DNA from: an uncultured Actinomycetes bacterium
Lineage (GTDB): Bacteria > Actinomycetota > Acidimicrobiia > Acidimicrobiales > Ilumatobacteraceae
NCBI GenBank assembly: GCA_903925985.1
Contig: CAIYHK010000037.1
Span: 1-15,619 of the forward strand
Direction: 5' to 3'
Length of the DNA stretch: 15,619 nucleotides
The notes below the pieces were generated by a model. The model was not told the DNA's origin. It did not search any database and saw only the letters and a list, made by a program, of their open reading frames with translations. The translations under genes and the position numbers were made by a program. Below, one piece after another: positions 8,053 through 15,619 of this stretch (position 1 is its first letter; the number at the start of each line of letters is the position of its first letter).

Positions 8053-9378
8053 TCAGATGTCTTCGTAGTACTCGCGACCAAGATGTGTGATCTGGTCTTC
8101 GCCCATCATCCAACGCAAGGTGTTCTTCAACTTCGTGAGCTGGATAAACAAATCGTGTTCGGGATAGAGGCCAGGAGCAACTTGTGGGCTCTTGTAATAG
8201 AACGACAACCACTCCTGAATGCCACCTAGGCCGGCACGCTGTGCGAGATCGCTGAACAACACAAGGTCAAGAGCAAGTGGAGCGGCGAGAATCGAGTCGC
8301 GGCACAGGAAGTTCACTTTGATCTGCATCGGATATCCGAGCCAACCAAAGATGTCGATGTTGTCCCAGCCTTCTTTGTTGTCTCCACGGGGCGGGTAGTA
8401 GTTGATACTCACCTTGTGGAACACGTCACCGTAGAGCTCAGGATTCTTCTCCGGCTCAAGGATGTGTTCCAGCACGCCGAGTTTTGATTCTTCTTTCGTC
8501 TTGAAGTTCTCTGGTGCATCAAGTACTTCACCGTCACGATTGCCGAGAATGTTTGTTGAGTACCAACCTGAGAGCCCAAGTTGGCGTGCCTTCAACATCG
8601 GTGCAAGAACGGTCTTCATGAGCGTCTGGCCGGTCTTGAAGTCCTTGCCACTGATCGGAATGTTGTGCTCGGTTGCGTATTGACGCAGGCAAGGCATATC
8701 CACTGCAAGGTTCGGCGCACCGTTAGCGAAGGGAACACCTTCAAGCAACGCAGCGTATGCATAGAGCATTGATGGGGCAATTGAGTCATCGTTGGCATCA
8801 ATGGCCTTTTCAAAAGACTCAATGGTCATGTGTGCCGGACCCGGCTCGATAAACACCTCAGTGCTTGCACACCAAATCATCACCATGCGATCGACTTTCT
8901 TGTCGTCGCGGAACTTGTTGATGTCGGTACGAATCGCTTCAAGCATCGCCCGCTTTGAGATGTCCCCTTTGGTGTGATCACCATCGAGATTGCGGGCATA
9001 CTTGCGCTCGAAAGCAGCTGGCATCGGGCGGATGTCGCGCAGGGTGTCTGAAATCGCCTCGATGTGCTTGCCACCTTCGAGTACTCCAGCGCGGGTGGCA
9101 GCCACATAAGCGTCGTCGGGGAATACGTCCCAGGTACCCCATTCGATGTCCTCGAGTCGGGCGAGGGGGACGAAGTCTTTGACCAACGGGCTACGACCCT
9201 CGGTGCGCTTGCCGAGGCGGATCGTGCCCATTTGGGTCATCGAGCCAAATGGCTGACCCATGCCGCGCTTGGCGAGTTCAACGCCGGCGATAAGGGTGGT
9301 GGATACGGCTCCGAGACCCACCACGAGAACGCCGAGGCGTCCATCAGCAGGGGCAATCTTTGGGGTCGAGCTAGTCAT
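8053..9378 (-). CDS. ino1: myo-Inositol-1-phosphate synthase
   Basis: Converts glucose-6-phosphate to 1L-myo-inositol-1-phosphate in an NAD-dependent isomerisation that starts inositol lipid, mycothiol or compatible-solute synthesis. The 441 residues contain the Rossmann motif VVGLGAVSTT near the N-terminus, FGSMTQMGTIRLG, the SGKDFKTGQTLMKT active-site stretch (about residues 240-256), the STNILGNRDG segment and CRDSILAAPLALDL, all classic for the family. It is longer than the ~367-residue mycobacterial Ino1, and its GSMTQ and KTGQT segments resemble the eukaryotic and Bacteroidetes forms. The ATG at 9378 has AGGAGG 10 bases upstream (9394-9389), which fixes the start. It is divergent from the ilv operon, and the DUF3054-like gene follows it closely. 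The inositol end product is not visible here. Confidence 0.93.
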   Translation of the reverse strand: MTSSTPKIAPADGRLGVLVVGLGAVSTTLIAGVELAKRGMGQPFGSMTQMGTIRLGKRTEGRSPLVKDFVPLARLEDIEWGTWDVFPDDAYVAATRAGVLEGGKHIEAISDTLRDIRPMPAAFERKYARNLDGDHTKGDISKRAMLEAIRTDINKFRDDKKVDRMVMIWCASTEVFIEPGPAHMTIESFEKAIDANDDSIAPSMLYAYAALLEGVPFANGAPNLAVDMPCLRQYATEHNIPISGKDFKTGQTLMKTVLAPMLKARQLGLSGWYSTNILGNRDGEVLDAPENFKTKEESKLGVLEHILEPEKNPELYGDVFHKVSINYYPPRGDNKEGWDNIDIFGWLGYPMQIKVNFLCRDSILAAPLALDLVLFSDLAQRAGLGGIQEWLSFYYKSPQVAPGLYPEHDLFIQLTKLKNTLRWMMGEDQITHLGREYYEDI

Positions 9379-9477
9379 GTTTTGGTGGCCTCCTGGGGCG
9401 CGAACAGGACAAGGCTAGCCCTACCAGTACGGCTGGGGTTGTGTAGTAGGAGCCTGGCGTGGCAGGATTGAAGCCTC
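9379..9477. promoter_or_regulatory. Divergent ino1/ilv promoter region
   Basis: This gap must hold the promoters for ino1 (leftward) and the ilv operon (rightward). For ilv the best candidate is TTGTGT (9439-9444), an 18-bp spacer and CAGGAT (9463-9468). It would start transcription a few bases before the leader-peptide ATG, consistent with the absence of a Shine-Dalgarno sequence there. For ino1, TAGCCT on the minus strand (9417-9412) fits TANNNT and would leave a 5' leader with the AGGAGG. Both assignments are weak matches. Confidence 0.3.
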
Positions 9478-9525
9478 ATGAACGAGATCACCGCCGCCCG
9501 AACCGTAGTAGTGGTACTTGTGTAG
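9478..9525 (+). CDS. ilv leader peptide [15 protein letters not shown]
   Basis: A 15-codon ORF lies 77 bp before ilvB and is immediately followed by an intrinsic terminator. Its last six codons are Val-Val-Val-Val-Leu-Val (9505-9522), and an Ile is at codon 4. An in-frame TGA at 9469-9471 bounds it upstream, so this ATG is the only usable start. Branched-chain-rich leader peptides of this kind control ilvBNC by attenuation in Corynebacterium and other actinobacteria: a ribosome starved for charged tRNA-Val or tRNA-Leu stalls and alters folding of the downstream RNA. The start lacks a Shine-Dalgarno sequence, so leaderless translation is likely. The function is inferred from position and composition, which together are very characteristic. 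Confidence 0.88.
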   Translation: MNEITAARTVVVVLV

Positions 9526-9552
9526 GCGCTCGCCCCATAACGCGCGCGCCTA
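9523..9552 (+). promoter_or_regulatory. Leader hairpin TAGGCGC/GCGCCTA (attenuator alternative structure)
   Basis: TAGGCGC (9523-9529, beginning at the leader stop codon) is perfectly complementary to GCGCCTA (9546-9552) across a 16-base loop. It would be masked or freed according to where the leader ribosome stands. Its 3' arm meets the base of the terminator stem (A9552 is shared), so it could act as an antiterminator or pause hairpin. Which role applies cannot be decided by eye. Confidence 0.5.
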
Positions 9553-9576
9553 GGCCTCCCAATCGGGAGGCTTTTT
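9552..9576 (+). terminator. Rho-independent attenuator terminator upstream of ilvB
   Basis: GCCTCCC (9554-9560), an AATC loop and GGGAGGC (9565-9571) form a perfect 7-bp GC-rich stem, extendable by G-U and A-U pairs at the base, followed by TTTTT (9572-9576). It lies between the leader peptide and the ilvB Shine-Dalgarno sequence, so it would stop transcription before the structural genes when branched-chain amino acids are plentiful. Confidence 0.88.
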
Positions 9577-9602
9577 CATTTCCCGCCCACCAGGAGAATC
9601 AA

Positions 9603-11356
9603 ATGAGCAAGAAACAACGAATCACAGGAGCAGAAGCTCTCATCAAGTCGCTGGAACACGCCGGCGTTGATGTGATGTTTGGTCTGCCCGGCGGTTGCAT
9701 CATGCCCGCGTATGACCCACTGCTTAAGTCCAGTATTCGCCACATCTTGGTGCGTCACGAACAGGGCGCGGGGCATATGGCCGAAGGCTATGCCCATGTA
9801 ACCGGACGTCCCGGTGTTGCGATGGTTACTTCAGGCCCAGCTGCCACGAACCTCGTAACTCCGTTGTGCGACGCATATATGGACTCAATCCCGATGATCG
9901 CAATCACCGGCCAGGTTTCGACTGCGGCGATCGGCACTGACGCATTCCAGGAATGCGACACGGTTGGAATCACGCGCTCAATCACTAAGCACAACGAGCT
10001 CGTCATGAAGGCGCAGGATCTCCCGCTTGTGGTTGCGCAGGCTTTCCACATTGCGACAACAGGCCGCCCCGGTCCAGTTCTTATCGATGTGCCCAAAGAC
10101 GTTCTGATCAACGAGATGGATTGGTACTGGCCAAGCGAAGACGAAGTCGCCGACAGCCTCCCTGGCTACAAGCCGACCAGCAAGGGTCATCCCCGAATGA
10201 TCAAAGAAGCAGCACGCCTCATTCTGCAGTCAGAAAAGCCGGTCTTGTATCTCGGTGGCGGCGTCTTGAAGGCGCATGCAGCAGAGGCAGTTGCCGAATT
10301 GCAAAAGATGATCAACGCACCAGTTGTCACCACGTTGATGGCGCGCGGTGCGTTCCCTGATTCGCACCCCATGAATCTTGGTATGCCAGGAATGCACGGA
10401 ACCGCATCTGCGGTCACCGCGATGCAAAAGAGTGATCTATTGATCGCACTTGGCGCCCGCTTTGACGACCGCGTTACCGGCAAGGTTGCAGCGTTTGCAC
10501 CTGAAGCGAAGATCATCCATGTTGATATCGATCCAGCCGAACAGGGCAAGGTTCGCCGCCCCGATGTACCGATCGTTGGCGACTGCCGTCTTGTTGTTGA
10601 AGAAATCATCAAGGCAATTAACGAGCTCACTGATGGCGGCGAGCGCCAAGCAGATATTGGTGCATGGCGTTCAAAGGTCAGCGGCTGGAAAGAGCAGTTC
10701 CCACTTACTTATGAGCCGAGTGCACCAGGTGAGGCGTTGAAGCCGCAGTACTGCCTTGAGCAACTTCGTGATTCTGCTCCTGAAGACACGATCCTTGTTG
10801 CTGGCGTTGGACAGCATCAGATGTGGGCGAGCCAATACTGGCGCTTTGAAAAGCCATACACATGGGTGAACTCAGGTGGTCTTGGCACGATGGGATTTAG
10901 CGTCCCTGCTGCAATCGGCGCGAAGGTTGGTCAACCCGACAAGACCGTTTGGGCAATTGACGGCGATGGTTGTTTCCAGATGACAGCACAAGAACTCGTT
11001 ACTGCTTCACTTGAGAACATCCCAGTGAAGATTGGAATTCTCAACAACTCCTATCTCGGCATGGTGCGTCAGTGGCAGGAACTCTTCTACGACGAGCGCT
11101 ACAGCGAGGTTTACCTTGGCAGCTTGCCTGACTTTGTGAAGTGGGCTGAAGCAATGGGCTGTGTTGGTATTCGTGTTGATTCACCTGAAGAGGTTCAGCC
11201 GGCAATCGACAAGGCGAACTCCATCAATGACCGCCCAGTTGTCGTTGACTTCCGAGTTGCAGAACTGGAAAAGGTTTTCCCGATGGTCGCTGCTGGTACC
11301 AGCAACGATGACATCATCCTTCCCGAGTCGCAGCGTGAACTGAAAGGTTTCCTTAA

Positions 11357-11360
<4 letters not shown>
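9603..11360 (+). CDS. ilvB: Acetolactate synthase, catalytic subunit
   Basis: The ThDP- and FAD-dependent large subunit, which condenses two pyruvates to acetolactate, or pyruvate with 2-ketobutyrate, at the first common step of valine, leucine and isoleucine synthesis. It has 585 residues, normal for the family. Seen: [14 protein letters not shown], the catalytic glutamate E53 in [12 protein letters not shown], the central domain with [10 protein letters not shown], and the ThDP/Mg motif GDG (454-456) through [15 protein letters not shown]. The start is the ATG at 9603, with AGGAG at 9592-9596. The frame happens to be open back to 9459, but that extension crosses the leader peptide and terminator and is not real. 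It is first structural gene of ilvB-ilvN-ilvC-tetR, under the attenuator. Its stop overlaps the ilvN start (GTGA). Confidence 0.97.
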
Positions 11361-12912
<1,552 letters not shown>

Positions 12913-12923
12913 GGAAGTTCTAC

Positions 12924-13541
12924 TTGGGGGCAGTTCGCAAACGCAGTGACGGCATCGCTACTTCCGAAAGGTTGATGGCCGAGGCCGCCAAAGAGATTCA
13001 ACGTTTTGGCATTGAGAATTTTGATGTCCAACGCGTGATGGATCGTGCTCAAGCAACTAATGGCTCCCTCTATCACCATTTCGGTAGCAAGAACGGTTTG
13101 ATTGCGGCAGCCGAGATACAAGAACTAGTGCACCACTTGTCATCAGACAACCGGGTGTTTCGGGCCATGGTTGAAGAGTGTCGCACAAGGGCTGAGTTTT
13201 TGAGAGCAGCCGAACACATTGTCGAAGCCGTTGCCTCTAGTACGCGGTCCGGTGTGCGGGTATGGAGAGCGCGGGCGATCACACTTGCTCTTGACAACAA
13301 GAAGGTTGCCAAAACTGTGCGCAATGCGCAGATTGAAGAGACCAAACACGCCGCCGAGACTCTACGCATTGCGCAGGAACGTGGATTTATCGACACCTCA
13401 ATCGACCTAGAAGCGGTTTCGTATTGGATGCAGGGTCAGTTCTTTGGATTTGTCCTGCTTGAAATGGGCGACACAGATCGACTGCGTCATGAATGGAAGC
13501 GCGCATCTGTAGCTGGACTTCACGCGGTGCTCGGTCTTTAG
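12924..13541 (+). CDS. TetR-family transcriptional regulator
   Basis: A 205-residue DNA-binding regulator. The N-terminal TetR helix-turn-helix domain spans about residues 14-62: EAAKEIQRFGIENFDVQRVM, then the recognition-helix region ATNGSLYHHFGSKNGLI with the family's YxHFxSKxxL pattern. The C-terminal ligand domain (FDR-like helices to residue 205) is unassigned, so the inducer is unknown. The start is a TTG at 12924 with GAGGAAG at 12911-12917, a good spacing, and no better start exists nearby. It follows ilvC after only 11 bp with no terminator between them, so it is very likely read from the ilv promoter and subject to the same attenuation. Its target could be this operon, the downstream secreted-protein gene or something distant; nothing in the protein decides. 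Confidence 0.9.
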   Translation: MGAVRKRSDGIATSERLMAEAAKEIQRFGIENFDVQRVMDRAQATNGSLYHHFGSKNGLIAAAEIQELVHHLSSDNRVFRAMVEECRTRAEFLRAAEHIVEAVASSTRSGVRVWRARAITLALDNKKVAKTVRNAQIEETKHAAETLRIAQERGFIDTSIDLEAVSYWMQGQFFGFVLLEMGDTDRLRHEWKRASVAGLHAVLGL

Positions 13542-13617
13542 TCCGATTCTTAGGGCGATTTCCTAGAGAATCACGAAGTTGTAAGTTATCTCTAGGTGAA
13601 TCTGTGAGGAGTTCGAA
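13542..13617 (+). promoter_or_regulatory. Intergenic region with candidate promoter and RBS
   Basis: This 76-bp gap lies between the TetR gene and the ELWxxDGT gene. TAAGTT (13582-13587) fits the TANNNT -10 pattern, with TTTCCT 17 bp upstream as a poor -35. A clear Shine-Dalgarno GAGGAG (13606-13611) stands six bases before the GTG at 13618 and decides that start. No U-tract terminator for the ilv operon is visible, so readthrough is possible. Confidence 0.4.
13562..13596. repeat. 8-bp inverted repeat CCTAGAGA/TCTCTAGG
   Basis: Perfect 8-bp arms (13562-13569 and 13589-13596) are separated by 19 bp and flank the -10 candidate of the downstream gene. A second, overlapping 6-bp pair (GATTCT 13545-13550, AGAATC 13567-13572) shares the left arm. 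It could be an operator, or a hairpin in the ilv-tetR transcript. It lacks the T-run of an intrinsic terminator. Confidence 0.4.
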
Positions 13618-15619
13618 GTGTCGAAAATCAAAACGTACATAAGTGGGTTGCTGTTAGTTACTTCGATTGCATACGTCACTAACTCAGCTACCGCTGCAAC
13701 TACAGCGCCAAAGACAATTCCTGGTGGTTACAGCCTGCTCACCGACGACGCCGTGAGCGATGACATCGCCGTGAAGTTAGGAAATCTTCTTTTTTACGTC
13801 GGCAATGATGCAGAGCACGGCAGTGAGCTGTGGCGCACGGATGGAACCATGCGTGGTACAAGAATGGTGGTTGACGCAACGCCAGGACGCGATTCAACGA
13901 ACATCTCAAATCTTTATGTTGCTGGCGGCAATGTGTGGTTTTCCAGTTGGCAAGGCGGTACCTGGGCATCAAATGGCACTACTGGGGGAACCAAAAAAAT
14001 CTCAGACACCTTGGTTCTAGAGGAAGCTGTCAACCACCCAACACGATCTAATGTCGCACTGCTTAGTGCCGCTCCGCGCGGTACAGAGAACGGCGAACTC
14101 TATAAATCGTCAGGTACGGCCGCGTCAACTTCTCTCGTGGGTGGTACTGAGATTTATCCAGGTAGTGATGAAGGATCGTTTCCTCATAACTTTGTTGAAT
14201 TAGATGGCTATCAATACTTCATCGGATACACGTCTGTTGGCTACAGACTTCTGCGTACCAATGGATCCACGACTGAAGTTGTGAATGAACTCAATCAGCC
14301 CACAAATTTTGTCTACTGGTCCAAGCCACTGAGAATTAATGACCTGATCGTGATCATCGACAACAACGGAGTTGTTTGGACCTGGGACAACCTTGCGTTC
14401 AATCAGGAAGCATCTTGGAACTTCCCAGGCGGGAGCTTCGAAGCAGACGATGCGGTGTACTCAACGGTGTACGAATTTGGTGAATATCAGCTCTACCGTT
14501 TTGACAGATTGGGTGTGACCAATCTTTCAGCGCTGGTTAGTGAACAAATCAACATTCGGACGGGTCGCACCGTCGTAAGCGGGGGCGTCGAACACTTCTT
14601 CTTCACAACAATTGATTCCCTTACCGAGACCTCACTGTGGGTTATTCGCGAGCGTGGCCTAGCCCCTGAAAAACTCACCACATTTCCCTACTGGGCTTAT
14701 GACTTCACAGTGAATGGAATTGAGGTGGCTGCGAACAACAGTCGTGTCTATTTCAGTGCCAATGCTTGGCCAGAGGGCACGGTCAACTACTGGGTGCCCA
14801 TCACTGGCGGTGCAGCCACACGCGTCGCTCCCCAAGCTGACGATGGAGCCCAACGAGACCGGGGAATTCCCCTGAAGTTGGTTGGTGGGCGGCTTGTGTC
14901 GTCATACCAAGATCCGATAAACGGTGTCGTGCCAGTGCGAATCTCGCCGGTGAATAGGTCTCAAATCACTGTCTTGGCGCGCAACACCATGCCACGTAGT
15001 GAAGATTCTTCGCCATACGGAGAGTTCAATCATGCGGTAGCGGGCGACACCCTGTTCTTCACCGCCTACGACGCGCAGCACGGCATTGAACTCTGGAAAC
15101 ATGAGCAGGGTGCAGCCTCTGCCAAATTAGTGAAAGACATCTGGGAAGGCGCGGAATCCGCGCGCCCAAGCAATCTTCTCGCAGTCAATGGAAAGGTCTA
15201 CTTCAACGCTTGGACCCGAGACCACGGTTTTGAGCCGTGGGTATCTGATGGCACTGCTGCGGGGACTCGGATGATTGTTGATGCCAATGTTGATGGGGAC
15301 AGTTGGTCGCGATTTGAGGCAGTTAATAATTTTGTTTACATCAAGGCAAACGACTCCTCAGGCGATCGTCTCTACCGAACTGATGGCACCCCGTCGGGAT
15401 TAGTGTCAATCTCCAGTAGTCCTTTTGGATTGCAGTACAACAGCATCGACTTCATCGGGACCCACCTAGGTGCTTTGTATTTCAAGGGCGAACTTGGTAG
15501 CCGTGGTGGGATCTTTAAGGTCACAACAAATATGTCTCGTGTAACCGAAGTTTTGAGTCTGGGTAGCGATAATCCGGATGTTGATGAGATTGAACTCCTA
15601 GGAAACAAGTTCATCTTCA
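13618..15619 (+). CDS. Secreted ELWxxDGT-repeat protein (partial, 3' end outside window)
   Basis: A long ORF open for 667 codons and cut by the window end. Starting at the GTG after GAGGAG, it begins VSKIKTYISGLLLVTSIAYV, a lysine-rich n-region and hydrophobic core, followed by NSATAA with a plausible signal-peptidase I site near residues 25-27, so the protein is probably exported. Repeats of the ELWxxDGT type are seen at residue 70 (ELWRTDGT), 491 (ELWKHEQG), 539 (EPWVSDGT) and 584 (RLYRTDGT), usually followed by GT and a VVD or IVD strand, with degenerate copies such as ELYKSSGT between. In this family the repeats are taken to form a beta-propeller-like fold; the function is unknown and may be surface or extracellular binding. 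No catalytic motif or sorting signal is visible in the part present. Confidence 0.85.
   Translation, partial: MSKIKTYISGLLLVTSIAYVTNSATAATTAPKTIPGGYSLLTDDAVSDDIAVKLGNLLFYVGNDAEHGSELWRTDGTMRGTRMVVDATPGRDSTNISNLYVAGGNVWFSSWQGGTWASNGTTGGTKKISDTLVLEEAVNHPTRSNVALLSAAPRGTENGELYKSSGTAASTSLVGGTEIYPGSDEGSFPHNFVELDGYQYFIGYTSVGYRLLRTNGSTTEVVNELNQPTNFVYWSKPLRINDLIVIIDNNGVVWTWDNLAFNQEASWNFPGGSFEADDAVYSTVYEFGEYQLYRFDRLGVTNLSALVSEQINIRTGRTVVSGGVEHFFFTTIDSLTETSLWVIRERGLAPEKLTTFPYWAYDFTVNGIEVAANNSRVYFSANAWPEGTVNYWVPITGGAATRVAPQADDGAQRDRGIPLKLVGGRLVSSYQDPINGVVPVRISPVNRSQITVLARNTMPRSEDSSPYGEFNHAVAGDTLFFTAYDAQHGIELWKHEQGAASAKLVKDIWEGAESARPSNLLAVNGKVYFNAWTRDHGFEPWVSDGTAAGTRMIVDANVDGDSWSRFEAVNNFVYIKANDSSGDRLYRTDGTPSGLVSISSSPFGLQYNSIDFIGTHLGALYFKGELGSRGGIFKVTTNMSRVTEVLSLGSDNPDVDEIELLGNKFIF

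Noticed and set aside
8046..8081. TTG start of the DUF3054-like gene at 8081
   Set aside because: It would overlap ino1 by 29 bp and add a non-hydrophobic tail; the GTG at 8045 is better placed, though this is not proven.
9541..9548. CGCGCGCG alternating tract as Z-DNA or a special element
   Set aside because: Only 8 bp; more simply explained as part of the attenuator hairpin arm.
9459..9602. Extended N-terminus of ilvB in the same open frame
   Set aside because: It crosses the leader peptide, terminator and RBS, is Arg/Pro-rich without family similarity, and AGGAG sits correctly before the ATG at 9603.

Overview
The window carries chromosomal genes of a bacterium that I read as an actinomycete (Actinomycetota). 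The support is a short DUF3054-type membrane protein, a leader-peptide attenuator of the actinobacterial ilvBNC type, frequent GTG/TTG starts, and two divergent genes whose -10-like hexamers lie exactly six bases before the start codon, as in leaderless transcripts. Base composition looks close to balanced, well below that of soil actinomycetes. A free-living planktonic lineage would fit, but that is only a guess. No tRNA, rRNA, CRISPR array, insertion sequence or prophage gene was seen.

Region 1 (1-6858) is a galactoside module. A GH2 beta-galactosidase (lacZ) runs on the plus strand. A tightly coupled minus-strand operon runs towards it: GH36 alpha-galactosidase, galT, galK. Both junctions in the operon are ATGA overlaps, and the 3' ends of lacZ and galK overlap by 11 bp. 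Together the genes would release galactose from alpha- and beta-galactosides, phosphorylate it, and exchange it onto UDP-glucose. No transporter, epimerase or regulator of this module is inside the window.

Region 2 (6859-9378) starts with a 51-bp divergent promoter gap holding a perfect small palindrome. It is followed by a stand-alone RecB/Cas4-like nuclease with a four-cysteine Fe-S signature (+), a DUF3054-like membrane protein (-), and a 441-residue myo-inositol-1-phosphate synthase (-). The nuclease and DUF3054 genes are convergent and overlap by 4 bp.

Region 3 (9379-13541) is a branched-chain amino acid operon divergent from ino1. It comprises a 15-codon leader peptide ending Val-Val-Val-Val-Leu-Val, a Rho-independent terminator just after it, then ilvB, ilvN (GTGA overlap), ilvC (TGATG overlap) and a TetR-family regulator 11 bp behind ilvC. 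The layout indicates transcription attenuation controlled by charged tRNA-Val/Leu.

Region 4 (13542-15619) has a 76-bp gap with an 8-bp inverted repeat and then a long secreted ELWxxDGT-repeat protein. It starts at a GTG behind a good Shine-Dalgarno sequence and is cut by the window end after 667 codons.

Most of the window is ordinary metabolism. The least obvious items are the ilv leader/attenuator, the TetR gene embedded in the ilv operon, the palindrome between GH36 and the nuclease, and the large secreted repeat protein.
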